54,863 nucleotides of DNA from JAKANT01 sp035502095 (lineage in GTDB: Bacteria > Pseudomonadota > Gammaproteobacteria > Burkholderiales > Burkholderiaceae_F): the NCBI GenBank assembly GCA_035502095.1, contig DATJUX010000023.1, forward strand, positions 1 to 54,863, written 5' to 3'. Position 1 is the stretch's first letter, and every line of letters starts with the position of its first letter. The notes beneath the pieces are model-generated. The model saw nothing but the letters and a program-made list of their open reading frames with translations, made no database searches and was not told where the DNA came from. This document shows, piece by piece, positions 7,757 to 15,978 of the stretch. A program made the translations under genes and the position numbers.

Positions 7757-8698
7757 ATGAAGTTCGAGTCAATCGCCGCCGATCTGCGTTCCTGGCTGCA
7801 GGAGTCGATCGAACGCGGCTGTTCGCGCGACTCCATCGTGCAATCCATGCGTACCGCCGGGTACCAGCCTAAGTTCGCGCACGAAGCGGCCGAGGTCGCC
7901 TTCACGCGGTTTGCCCCGGAAAGCGACGAGTCCGCCGGCGCCACCGCAGTGGCCACGGAGACGGCGGCTCAAACGGCGGTCAAGCCGGCCGACACCGCCG
8001 TGGCTGCCGGGCCGGCCGAAGACGAAGTCCCGGCCAGTTCGAGCGAAATCCTCGCGTCCAGCCCCAACACCATCGATACCTCGGACCGCGGCGTGCGCAT
8101 CCTGTTCGCGCTGAATGCCCCGCGGGTCGTCCTGTTCGGCGCGCTGCTCTCGCCCGAAGAGTGCGACGAAATGGTCCGCCTCGCCAAGCCGAAGCTCACG
8201 CGATCGACGGTGGTCAATTCGTCGACCGGCGCCTACGACGTGCACGAGGCGCGCACCAGCCGCGGTACGCACTTCGAGCGGGGCGAGAACGAACTCGTCC
8301 GCCGGATCGAGGCGCGCATTGCCGAGCTGACCAGCCTGCCGGTCGAAAACGGCGAGCCGATCCAGATCCTGCATTACCTGCCCGGGGCCGAATACAAGCC
8401 GCACTTCGACTATTTCGACCCCAAGCTGGCTGGCAACGAGAAGGTGCTTGCGATGGGTGGCCAGCGCATCGCCACGCTCATCATGTATCTGAACGATGTC
8501 GAGAGCGGGGGGTCGACGATATTTCCGGAAATCGGCCTCGATGTACTCCCGCACAAGGGCAACGCGGTGTTCTTCGCCTACTCGAGCGAGCGCGGCGAAC
8601 TCGACAACCGCACGCTCCACGGCGGCAGCCCGGTCGCCGGCGGCGAGAAGTGGATCGCCACGAAGTGGATCCGGGTCGGGCCGTATCGGCAGGTGTAA
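7757..8698 (+). CDS. 2-oxoglutarate/Fe(II) oxygenase, prolyl 4-hydroxylase-like
   Basis: The protein has 313 residues. Residues 1-55 form a small helical domain (RSWLQESIERGCSRDSIVQS), followed by an Ala/Glu-rich linker to about residue 95. A P4H-type double-stranded beta-helix domain follows. The iron ligands are His216 and Asp218 (KPHFDYFDP) and distal His288 (TLHGGSPVAGGEKW); Lys298 is placed to bind 2-oxoglutarate. Family members hydroxylate peptidyl proline or related substrates using O2 and 2-oxoglutarate; the bacterial substrate is unknown. It is transcribed away from gabD across a 137-bp gap. Confidence 0.85.
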   Translation: MKFESIAADLRSWLQESIERGCSRDSIVQSMRTAGYQPKFAHEAAEVAFTRFAPESDESAGATAVATETAAQTAVKPADTAVAAGPAEDEVPASSSEILASSPNTIDTSDRGVRILFALNAPRVVLFGALLSPEECDEMVRLAKPKLTRSTVVNSSTGAYDVHEARTSRGTHFERGENELVRRIEARIAELTSLPVENGEPIQILHYLPGAEYKPHFDYFDPKLAGNEKVLAMGGQRIATLIMYLNDVESGGSTIFPEIGLDVLPHKGNAVFFAYSSERGELDNRTLHGGSPVAGGEKWIATKWIRVGPYRQV

Positions 8699-8709
8699 TC
8701 GAGCCAGGC

Positions 8710-8728
8710 CCGCCCCGCGCCGGGGCGG
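8710..8728. terminator. GC hairpin between converging genes
   Basis: CCGCCCCG (8710-8717), loop CGC, CGGGGCGG (8721-8728): an 8-bp perfect stem in the 35-bp gap between the converging oxygenase and acyl-CoA dehydrogenase genes. There is no T run, so it is a weak or factor-assisted terminator candidate. Confidence 0.4.
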
Positions 8729-8733
8729 CGGCA

Positions 8734-9897
8734 TCAACGGCCGCGGGATGGCGCCGGCAGCCCGATCGACCGCGCGATCAGCTCCTTCATGATTTCGCTG
8801 GTTCCGCCGTAGATGCGCTGGACCCGCGCGTCCGCCCAGGCGCGTGTGACCGGATACTCCCACATGTATCCGTAGCCGCCATGAAGTTGCACGCAGGCGT
8901 CGATCGTGCGGAACTGCATCTCCGAACACCATAGTTTCGCCATCGACGCCGTGGCGGAGTCGAGCTTGCCGTGCTCGAGCAATTCGATGCAGCGGTCGAC
9001 GAACACCTGTCCGACCTCGACTTCGGTCGCGATGTCCGCGAGCGTGTAGCGCGTGTTCTGAAACCCCGCGAGTGTCGTGCCGAAGGCGCGCCGTTCGCCG
9101 GCGTAGGCGACGGTGCGTTCGAGCGCCGCGCGCGCCGCGGCGACCGCGCTGATCGCGATCTGCAGCCGCTCCCAGGGCAACTGCTGCATCAGGAATATGA
9201 ACCCCTCGCCGGCCTGCCCGAGCAGGTTGTCCGTCGAAACGCGGACCTGGTTGAAGAACAGTTCGGCGGTGTCCTGCGCCTTCAAGCCGACTTTCTTCAG
9301 GCGCTGGCCTTTTTCGAACCCCGGCATGCCGCGTTCGACCAGGAACAGGCTGATGCCCTTCGCGCCCGCGCCGGGATCCGTCCTCGCCACCACGATCACC
9401 AGGTCGGACAGCCAGCCGTTGGTGATGAACGTCTTGGAGCCATTGAGCACGTAGTGATCGCCCTCGCGGGTGGCGCTGGTCCGGATGCCCTGCAGGTCGC
9501 TGCCGGCTGCCGGCTCGGTCATCGCGATGGCGCCGATGAGTTCGCCGCGCGTCATGCGCGGCAGGTAGCGCTGCTTCTGCGCTTCGGTGCCGTAGTGCAG
9601 CAGGTAGGGCGCGACGATCTCGGAGTGCAGGCCGAAACCGGGGCCGTTCGCGACCGCGGCAGCAAACTCCTCCATGACGACTATGCTCGCGAGCCGATCG
9701 GCGCCGACTCCGCCGTATTGCTCGGGAATGCTGGTGCACAGCAGCCCGGCCTTGCCGGCCTCCAGCCAGACGTCGCGATCGACGTAACCCTGCTCCTCCC
9801 AGCGTGCGTGGTGCGGCGCGACGTGATCGGCGAGGAAACGCCGCACGGTGTCACGAAACTGCGCGTGCTCGGGCGCAAACAGGGTTCTTTCGATCAT
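8734..9897 (-). CDS. Acyl-CoA dehydrogenase family protein
   Basis: The protein has 387 residues, the standard size for a homotetrameric flavin acyl-CoA dehydrogenase. Landmarks are IAMTEPAAGSDLQGIRTSA (flavin and substrate binding), LNGSKTFITNGWLSDLVIV and the C-terminal LHGGYGYMWEYPVTRAWADA then IYGGTSEIMKELIAR. It oxidises an acyl-CoA at the alpha-beta bond and passes electrons to ETF. The acyl chain cannot be told from sequence. It stands alone on its strand, between a converging oxygenase gene and a diverging small-protein gene, with a 170-bp upstream region for its promoter. Confidence 0.88.
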   Translation of the reverse strand: MIERTLFAPEHAQFRDTVRRFLADHVAPHHARWEEQGYVDRDVWLEAGKAGLLCTSIPEQYGGVGADRLASIVVMEEFAAAVANGPGFGLHSEIVAPYLLHYGTEAQKQRYLPRMTRGELIGAIAMTEPAAGSDLQGIRTSATREGDHYVLNGSKTFITNGWLSDLVIVVARTDPGAGAKGISLFLVERGMPGFEKGQRLKKVGLKAQDTAELFFNQVRVSTDNLLGQAGEGFIFLMQQLPWERLQIAISAVAAARAALERTVAYAGERRAFGTTLAGFQNTRYTLADIATEVEVGQVFVDRCIELLEHGKLDSATASMAKLWCSEMQFRTIDACVQLHGGYGYMWEYPVTRAWADARVQRIYGGTSEIMKELIARSIGLPAPSRGR

Positions 9898-10067
9898 GGT
9901 GCGGTCCTCGGCAGCGCTCCGTCGCGCCGCGGGCGATCGTAGTCCACCCCCTTGTCGGCACCCGGTCTCAGGCGGAGCGACCGCAGGTCGCGCAATCCGC
10001 TACCGATCGAAATGCCTGCGTCCGGGAGAACGCGCACGCGAAACCCATAGCCAGGAGGTTTCATCGC

Positions 10068-10568
10068 GTGCCGTCCATTTGTCGGATCCTGCTCGGAGTG
10101 CTGCTGCTCACGGCGGCCGGTGCGGCGGTCGCGGCGCCTCCCGAGTCCGTTCCGCAGCTCACGCTCGGGTCGACTTCGCGCATCTACGTCACGCTCGTCC
10201 CGCGTACCGCGGACGACGATTTCGAGCCGCGCTGGATCAACGGGGCCACGACGGTTCCGTCGTCGCTCAATCTTTCGATGCCCGTCGCCCGGCGCAACCG
10301 GCTGGAATTTTCCCTGACCGAGCGCGACGTGCTCGCGCGGGGCGACCGGCTGCAGCTTCGCCTGGCCTCCGACGCGCACATCCTTGCGCAACTGCTCTCC
10401 GGCGGTCAGTTCTCCGAAGTCGACGACAGCTGGATCGCCGCACTGGGACTCGCGTCGCGTTTGCGTCTGAGTTACACCAGCGGGCCGATGGAGCTCTCGG
10501 TCAGCGCCCGGCACAAGCTCGGCGAAAACGACTTGCAGGCACGCCTGTCGTTTGGCGTCCGCTTCTAG
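10068..10568 (+). CDS. Small exported protein of unknown function
   Basis: The protein has 166 residues. The start is GTG 10068 because a perfect AGGAGG lies at 10053-10058, nine bases upstream, and the reading then opens with a clean signal peptide (ICRILLGVLLLTAAGAAVAA). The mature part shows alternating hydrophobic and polar residues and ends with DLQARLSFGVRF. An aromatic C-terminal residue after amphipathic strands is typical of small outer-membrane beta-barrels. I do not recognise a family. It converges on the pentapeptide-repeat gene with a 39-bp gap. Confidence 0.65.
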   Translation: MPSICRILLGVLLLTAAGAAVAAPPESVPQLTLGSTSRIYVTLVPRTADDDFEPRWINGATTVPSSLNLSMPVARRNRLEFSLTERDVLARGDRLQLRLASDAHILAQLLSGGQFSEVDDSWIAALGLASRLRLSYTSGPMELSVSARHKLGENDLQARLSFGVRF

Positions 10569-10607
10569 CTTCGCCGCCGCAACGCGCGGCGCAAGCACGC
10601 GGCTTCT

Positions 10608-11387
10608 CTACCGCACGGCCTTGTCGAAGTTCTCGGCCCGATCCAGGCCCTTTGCTTCCGCCAGCCCCGCTACGTCGCGCAGGATCGTGCCGTTCAGGTC
10701 GGCCTCGGCGAAATCGGCACCCGTCAGATCCGCGCCGCTCAGGTCCGCGCCGCCGAGGTTTGCCCGGTAGAAGTTCGCACCCCGCAGGTTGGCGCCGCGC
10801 AGGTTGGCGAACGGGAGCAGGGTGCGATTGACGTCGGCGCCGGCCAGGTTGACGCCCGCAAGGTTGGCGCCCGAAAGATCGGTGCGCATCTGGCCCATGC
10901 CCTGGTTGCGGATGTTGACGCCGATCGTGGCGTTGCGCAGGTCGGCACCCGACAGGTCGGCTCCGGGCAGGTCCGCGATCATCTTCACGCCGGCCATCGC
11001 GGCGCCGCGAAACACGGGCATCTTCTTCACGTCGCCGCCCAGCACGACCACGGAAAGCAGGCTCGCTCCGGCCAGGTTGGCATTCGAGAAATCGGCACCC
11101 ATCAACCACGCGCCGTTCAGGTTCGCGCCGTGGAGGTCGGCGCCGCGCAGGTCGGCCGACACGAGCTTGCTTCCGAACAGGCTCGCGCCGGCGAGGTTGG
11201 CGCCGCGCAGGTCGAAGTTGGAGAGATCGAGATCACCGAGATCCCTGCCGTGCAGATCGGCGGGGGCGGCCGGAGTGGACCGCTGCACGACGCCGCGCAC
11301 TTGCGCGGCCGTGAGGTCGGCCGCGACAGCGGCTTGCATTGCACAGCCCAGCGACGCGGCTGCGAGAAGGCGAAGGTCGATCTTCAT
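10608..11387 (-). CDS. Exported pentapeptide-repeat protein
   Basis: The protein has 259 residues. A signal peptide (MKIDLRLLAAASLGCAMQAA) is followed, from about residue 45, by many A(D/N)LXX pentapeptides such as LDLSNFDLRGANLAGASLFG, ADLRGADLHGANLNG and FANLRGANLRGANFYRANLG. Such repeats fold into a right-handed four-sided beta-helix. A non-repeat insert (GGDVKKMPVFRGAAMAGVKM) interrupts the helix near the middle. Pentapeptide proteins have varied roles, and an exported one is unlikely to be a gyrase-protecting Qnr type. It lies 95 bp downstream of the ABC fusion gene and could be the last gene of that leftward transcript. Confidence 0.85.
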   Translation of the reverse strand: MKIDLRLLAAASLGCAMQAAVAADLTAAQVRGVVQRSTPAAPADLHGRDLGDLDLSNFDLRGANLAGASLFGSKLVSADLRGADLHGANLNGAWLMGADFSNANLAGASLLSVVVLGGDVKKMPVFRGAAMAGVKMIADLPGADLSGADLRNATIGVNIRNQGMGQMRTDLSGANLAGVNLAGADVNRTLLPFANLRGANLRGANFYRANLGGADLSGADLTGADFAEADLNGTILRDVAGLAEAKGLDRAENFDKAVR

Positions 11388-11482
11388 TCGGGGTCCGTGC
11401 GCTAGCTGCCTTGGCCGCAAACATAAACATAGCCCGCTCTCCCGCAGTCGGGGGAGGAATGTTCGCGAATCCCGCCACCGCA

Positions 11483-13036
11483 CTAACGGCGTCCCTGTCT
11501 TTCGCGCAGACCGGGGGGGACGATCCAGTGCTCGATCAGCTCGAACGTGCCCTGGACCAGCAGCGCCAGGATTGCGACCGGGATGGCCCCGGCCAGGAGC
11601 GTCGTCTGGTCGTTGAGCGCCAGCCCCGTGACGATGCGCTCGCCGAAGCCGCCGGCGCCGATGAAGGCGGCGATCGTTGCCGTGCCGACGTTGACGATCG
11701 CCGATGTCTTGATGCCCGCGAGGACCGTCGGCGTCGCGAGCGGAAGCTCGATCTTGCGCAGGATGGCGGCGGGCCGCAGGCCGAGGGCCTCGGCGGCTTC
11801 GATCATCTCGCGCGGAATCTGCGCCACCGCCGCGTGCGTGTTGCGGACGATCGGAAGCAGCGCGTAGAGGGTGAGGGCGATGAATGCCGGCAGGGGCCCG
11901 ATGCGACCGGTGATCGGGATCAGGAACGCGAGCAGCGCCAGCGCCGGAATGGTCTGGATCGTCCCGACGACGCCGAAGACGACCGGTGCCGTCTTGCGGC
12001 GCCGCGCCGCGAGCACGCCGACCGGAATACCGATCAGGCAACTTGCCGCCAGCGCAGCGAACACGAGCAGCAGGTGTTCGAGCGCGAGGCGGCCGAAGTC
12101 GGGCGCGAAGATGCGTGCCCAGAGCGTCGCTGCCCACGACGCTTGCGCGGGTGCGGCTCCGGTTGCTGGTTCGGCGCCGGGCCTGCCCGCCGACTGCGCC
12201 AGCCAGTCGGCGGCGACTTGGGCGAAGTCGATGCCATCGAGCTCGGCACGTGCGTTGAGATGGCGCATCGTCGCGTCGTCGATGCGGCCCTCGAGCTTCT
12301 CGAGCGCCTGCCATGCCTTGGGGAAACGTGCCGGCACGTCGGCGCGATAGAGCAGCACCGCGTCATAGCGCGGAAAGAGTCCGGCGTCGTCGGTCAGCAC
12401 CGTGAGCTGGTATTTGTCGAGCTTGGCATCGGTCGAATAGATATCGATCACGTCGACCTGCCCGTGTGCGATCGCCTCGTACGCCAGCCCGTGATCGATG
12501 CCCCTGGGCGCGGCGATATCGAAGCCGTACGCGCGCGCGAGGCCCGGCCAGCCGTCCGCCCGGCCGAGGAACTCCTGCGAAAGGCCGAGACGCAGTTCCG
12601 GATGCGACTTCAGGTCGGCGATGCGGGTGATCCCCTTTGCACGCGCGTCGGCGGCCCGCATCGCCAGCGCGTAGGTGTTGTTGAAGCCCAGCGGCACGCC
12701 GGCCGCGAGTCCGCGCCGGGCGAGTCGTGTGTTCAATTCCGCAAGCGATGGCACCGCGTCGAGCTTCAGGATCTCGCGTGCGATCGTGCCGGTGTATTCC
12801 GGATACACGTCGATGCTGCCCGCTTCGAGCGCGTTGAGGAGGATGCCGGTGTTGCCGAGGCCGCGCTGATGCATGGTCTCGGCCGCACCGGGTCCGCGCG
12901 CCGCCTGGGCGACGATTTCGCCGAGGATGTACGACTCGGTGAAGCGCTTGGAGCCCACTTGCAGCGTCGCGGCAAAGGCAAAGGCCGGCACGCAGCCGAG
13001 GCTTGCGAGCAGCAGGCGCACGAAGCAAGGCCGCAC
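11483..13036 (-). CDS. Betaine/choline-type ABC transporter: fused substrate-binding protein and permease
   Basis: The protein has about 517 residues. A signal-like N-terminus leads into an OpuAC/OsmF-type binding domain to about residue 300 (LQVGSKRFTESYILGEIVAQ, GLGNTGILLNALEAGSIDVY, EYTGTIAREIL). A short Pro/Ala linker follows, then a BPD_transp_1 permease domain (IGTIQTIPALALLAFLIPIT-like stretch; AAEALGLRPAAILRKIELPL EAA loop; IVNVGTATIAAFIGAGGFGE). The order is binding domain first, permease second. GTG at 13036 is chosen as start; GTG at 13021 is also possible. No ATPase gene is nearby. It sits directly behind the hydrolase and bclA, so co-transcription with benzoate genes is likely, but the substrate is not shown. 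Confidence 0.8.
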   Translation of the reverse strand: MRPCFVRLLLASLGCVPAFAFAATLQVGSKRFTESYILGEIVAQAARGPGAAETMHQRGLGNTGILLNALEAGSIDVYPEYTGTIAREILKLDAVPSLAELNTRLARRGLAAGVPLGFNNTYALAMRAADARAKGITRIADLKSHPELRLGLSQEFLGRADGWPGLARAYGFDIAAPRGIDHGLAYEAIAHGQVDVIDIYSTDAKLDKYQLTVLTDDAGLFPRYDAVLLYRADVPARFPKAWQALEKLEGRIDDATMRHLNARAELDGIDFAQVAADWLAQSAGRPGAEPATGAAPAQASWAATLWARIFAPDFGRLALEHLLLVFAALAASCLIGIPVGVLAARRRKTAPVVFGVVGTIQTIPALALLAFLIPITGRIGPLPAFIALTLYALLPIVRNTHAAVAQIPREMIEAAEALGLRPAAILRKIELPLATPTVLAGIKTSAIVNVGTATIAAFIGAGGFGERIVTGLALNDQTTLLAGAIPVAILALLVQGTFELIEHWIVPPGLRERQGRR

Positions 13037-13050
13037 CGGCAGCCAGCCGA

Positions 13051-13869
13051 TCAGGGGCGCGCCCGGCCGTGCGCGATGAATTCCACGGCGGCCTCGATCA
13101 GCGCGTCCGGTCGATCCCGATGCGGCGAATGGCCGCATCCGGCGAGCTTGAGCAGTTGCGCGTGCGGTGCGCCGCGCACGACGTGCTCGATCTGCGCCAT
13201 CGTGCCGTATTCGTCGTCGCAACCCTGGACCGCAAGCAGCGGGCAGCGTATCGCGGGGAGCAGCGCCTCGATGTTCCAGGCGCGAAACGCCGGGTCGAGC
13301 CAGATGTCGTTCCATCCCCAGAACGCCGAGTCGACGTCGGCGTGGTGCCGGCCCAGCCGCTCGCGCAGGTCCGTGGTGCGATAGACCTCGCGCGCGTGTT
13401 CGATGCTGCGGATCGAAACATCCTCGACGAAGAGGTGCGGCGCGACCGCGATCACGCCGGCGACCCTGTCCGGAAACGTCGCCGCGTAGATCAGCGCGAT
13501 CGACCCGCCATCGCTGTGCCCGAACAGCCATGGCGGCGCAGCGTGCGTGTCGACGCCGATCTGCGCAAGCACTTGCGGCAGCACCTCGCGCGCCTGCACG
13601 TGCATGAAGGCGGGGCGCCAGCGCCGGTCGTGCGGTCGCGCCGTCGAGCGGCCGTACCCGGCGCGCGAGTAGACGAGAGCGCGCAAGCTCCCCGCGGCAC
13701 ACAACCGGTCGGGAAAATCGCGCCAGGCGGAAAGCGAACCGAGCCCTTCGTGCAGGAAGACGACCAGCGGGGACTCGGCCGCTGGAGCGCCGAGCGTGCG
13801 GTACTCGAGGACGACCCGCTCGCCCTCCTGCGTGACTTCGACCAGGCCTTCGCCGCGTTCAGCGCGCAC
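13051..13869 (-). CDS. Alpha/beta hydrolase of the benzoate cluster
   Basis: The protein has 272 residues. The start is GTG 13869, overlapping the end of bclA by 11 bp, which suggests translational coupling. The fold's marks are the oxyanion region VVFLHEGLGSLSAW, the nucleophile elbow GHSDGG (Ser119), the acid in AVQGCDDEYGT and the catalytic His in LAGCGHSPHRD. The substrate is unknown. From its position, a thioesterase or ester-hydrolase role on an aromatic or ring-opened CoA intermediate is plausible, but that is inference. Confidence 0.85.
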   Translation of the reverse strand: MRAERGEGLVEVTQEGERVVLEYRTLGAPAAESPLVVFLHEGLGSLSAWRDFPDRLCAAGSLRALVYSRAGYGRSTARPHDRRWRPAFMHVQAREVLPQVLAQIGVDTHAAPPWLFGHSDGGSIALIYAATFPDRVAGVIAVAPHLFVEDVSIRSIEHAREVYRTTDLRERLGRHHADVDSAFWGWNDIWLDPAFRAWNIEALLPAIRCPLLAVQGCDDEYGTMAQIEHVVRGAPHAQLLKLAGCGHSPHRDRPDALIEAAVEFIAHGRARP

Positions 13870-15451
13870 GCTGGCGGGCCTCTTGTTCGCGCAGCCTGAA
13901 GCGCTGGATCTTGCCGGTGGCGGTCTTGGGCAATTCGGCGATGAACTCGAGATCGCGCGGATACTTGTACGGAGCGAGCCGTGCCTTGACGAACTGCTTG
14001 AGCTCCTCGGCCAGGCCGGCGCCTGCCTGCGCCGGGTTCTTCAGCACGACGAACGCCTTGGCGCGCGTCAGGCCATCGGTATCCGCGACCCCGATGACGG
14101 CGGCTTCCAGCACAGCGGCGTGTTGCACCAGGGTCGCTTCGACCTCGAAGGGCGAGACGTATTGCCCGCTCACCCTCAGCATGTCGTCGCTGCGGCCCGC
14201 ATAGATGTAGTAGCCGTCGTCGTCCCGCAGGTACTTGTCGCCGCTGCGTGTCCAGGGACCGAGAAACGTCTCCGCGGACTTGGCCCGGTTGCCCCAATAG
14301 AGCAGGGCCGACGACGGGCCCTTGATGAAAAGATCGCCGACCTGGTTGGCTGCGGTGATCGGTTGGCCGTGCTCGTCGCGCAGCTCGACCTCATAGCCGG
14401 GGACCGCCCTGCCGGTGCTTCCGTAACGCACGTCGCCGGGACGGTTCGAGATGAAGATATGCAGCATCTCGGTCGAGCCGATGCCGTCGAGGATCTCGCA
14501 GCCGAACCGGGCCGTGAAGCGATCGCCGATGTCGCGCGGCAACGCCTCGCCGGCGGACGAGCAGAGGCGCAGCGCCACCTCCTCCCGCGCGGGCAGATTC
14601 GGCGCGGCGAGCATCGCGGCGTAACCGGTTGGCGCGCCGTAAAACACCGTCGGCTTGTGTTCGGTCCAGCGCTTGAAGATCGCGTCCGGCGTCGGGCGTT
14701 CCGCCATCAGCACGACACTTGCGCCGACGCTCAGCGGAAAGGTCAAGGCATTGCCGAGCCCGTACGCGAAGAAGAGCTTGGCCGCGGAAAAGCAGACGTC
14801 GCGTTCGGTCAGGCCCAGGACCGGTTTGCCATACAGTTCCGCGGTCCAGTAAAGGTTCGCCTGCGTGTGCACCGTGCCCTTCGGGCGCCCGGTCGAGCCC
14901 GACGAGTACAACCAGAAAGCCGCTTCGTCGGCAGCGGTCTCCGCCGGCGCGGCGCGCGGCGTGCTGCGCCCCATCAGGTCCTCGAAGTCGACCGTGCCGG
15001 CCGCAAGCTCCTTGCTGCGTGAGACCACGACGGCGCGTACCTCGTGCCCACCTTTGTCCAGCGCCGCCTTCAGGATCGGCAGCACGGGCGCCGAAACGAA
15101 AGCAACCTGCGCACGACTGTGGGCCAGCATGTAGGCGTAGTCGTCCGCCGTCAGCAGCGTATTGACCGCGACCGGAACGACGCCGGCATAGAGGCAGCCG
15201 AGGAAAACCACCGGCCAGTCCGCGTTGTCGTGCATCAGCAGCAGCACGCGCTCCTCGCGCCGCAAGCCGAGACCGGCGAGTGCGCCTGCAAAGCGCTGAC
15301 ACCGTCCCGCGAGCTGCCCGTAGGTCAGGCGGCCCGCATCGTCGATGTATGCGACCTTGTCCTGGCGCTGGGCGTTCAGTGTCAGAAGATGCTGCGCGAA
15401 GTTGAAACGCTCGGGCGGCGCAAGCACCGCCGGCGCGTGGAGAGCGGACAT
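13859..15451 (-). CDS. bclA: Benzoate--CoA ligase
   Basis: The protein has 530 residues. It is an ANL-superfamily adenylating enzyme of the benzoate-CoA ligase subgroup. Visible motifs are the P-loop YSSGSTGRPKGTVHT, the substrate-pocket region LFFAYGLGNALTFPLSVGA, FYGAPTGYAAML, DGIGSTEMLHIFISNRPGDV, the hinge YAGRSDDMLRVSGQYVSPFE and the A10 Lys in LPKTATGKIQRF. It makes benzoyl-CoA from benzoate, ATP and CoA, the entry step of the box pathway. The ATG at 15451 has an AGGAG site. It lies 27 bp downstream of the shortened boxD and upstream of the hydrolase in one leftward operon. Confidence 0.95.
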   Translation of the reverse strand: MSALHAPAVLAPPERFNFAQHLLTLNAQRQDKVAYIDDAGRLTYGQLAGRCQRFAGALAGLGLRREERVLLLMHDNADWPVVFLGCLYAGVVPVAVNTLLTADDYAYMLAHSRAQVAFVSAPVLPILKAALDKGGHEVRAVVVSRSKELAAGTVDFEDLMGRSTPRAAPAETAADEAAFWLYSSGSTGRPKGTVHTQANLYWTAELYGKPVLGLTERDVCFSAAKLFFAYGLGNALTFPLSVGASVVLMAERPTPDAIFKRWTEHKPTVFYGAPTGYAAMLAAPNLPAREEVALRLCSSAGEALPRDIGDRFTARFGCEILDGIGSTEMLHIFISNRPGDVRYGSTGRAVPGYEVELRDEHGQPITAANQVGDLFIKGPSSALLYWGNRAKSAETFLGPWTRSGDKYLRDDDGYYIYAGRSDDMLRVSGQYVSPFEVEATLVQHAAVLEAAVIGVADTDGLTRAKAFVVLKNPAQAGAGLAEELKQFVKARLAPYKYPRDLEFIAELPKTATGKIQRFRLREQEARQRAR

Positions 15452-15478
15452 CGTTGGCTCCTGGGCGGGCGAATCGGG

Positions 15479-15865
15479 CTAGAGCACGAGCGGCGCCGCC
15501 GCGACGGCATCGAGGGCGGCCGTTTCGGCCTGGATGGCGCTGCGGCGATGGTAGAAGGCGAGCGCGCGCAAGCCGCCGAGTTCCTCGCCGCCACCCGCAC
15601 GCTCCGGACCGCCGTGCAGCGAGTGCGGCATGACATTGCCATGGCCCGTCTGCTGTTGCGCCACGGCGGGCGAGACCACGTACGTCAGGGCACGCAGGGC
15701 ACCGCCGCCGCGCATACGCGCGACTTCAAATGCCGCGGCGAGGTCGATGCCCTCGCTCGAAACGCGCGCGACTTCGGCCCCCGTCACCGGATCGAGCAGC
15801 GCGGGGCCGGGGCCTTTTCCGGCGACCCAGGACCCGCCCACGAGGTTCTTGAGCAATTCGGCCAT
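15479..15865 (-). pseudogene. boxD: boxD (3,4-dehydroadipyl-CoA semialdehyde dehydrogenase) with an internal deletion
   Basis: The open frame is only 128 codons, against roughly 515 for intact BoxD. Residues 1 to about 63 are a normal BoxD N-terminus (MAELLKNLVGGSWVAGKG, DPVTGAEVARVSSEGIDL, GGGALRALTY). The sequence then jumps in frame to a normal C-terminus (VVSPAVAQQQTGHGNVMPHS, LHGGPERAGGGEELGGLRAL, FYHRRSAIQAETAALDA). The junction is near 15672-15685, around an ACGTACGT palindrome. The whole cofactor and catalytic core, including the nucleophilic Cys, is missing, so no dehydrogenase activity is possible. The frame, AAGGAG site and promoter remain intact, so the stub may still be translated. 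It could be a real recent deletion or an assembly collapse. Confidence 0.85.
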
Positions 15866-15905
15866 CTCGGCTGTCTCCTTGTCAGGCCATCGAAGGCCGG
15901 CGCGA

Positions 15906-15947
15906 AAACTAACTACCCCAACCGGCAATGTCAAGCACTATACTGCA
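15906..15947. promoter_or_regulatory. Divergent boxD/boxR promoter region with probable BoxR operator
   Basis: Leftward promoter for boxD-bclA: TTGACA (complement of 15929-15934), 17 bp, TAGTTT (complement of 15906-15911). Rightward toward boxR a TATACT hexamer lies at 15939-15944 without a good -35. AGCA-N6-TGCA at 15934-15947 is one base off the TGCA-N6-TGCA found at the boxC promoter and overlaps both promoters. TGCA repeats are the known kind of operator for BzdR/BoxR regulators. Confidence 0.55.
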
Positions 15948-15978
15948 TGCGTCACCCAAACAAGAACGGCGAGGGGCC

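Noticed and set aside
11437..11456. CTCTCCC/GGGGGAG hairpin as terminator of the ABC fusion gene
   Set aside because: Short, with a G-T pair and no T run on the relevant strand; not supported enough to list.
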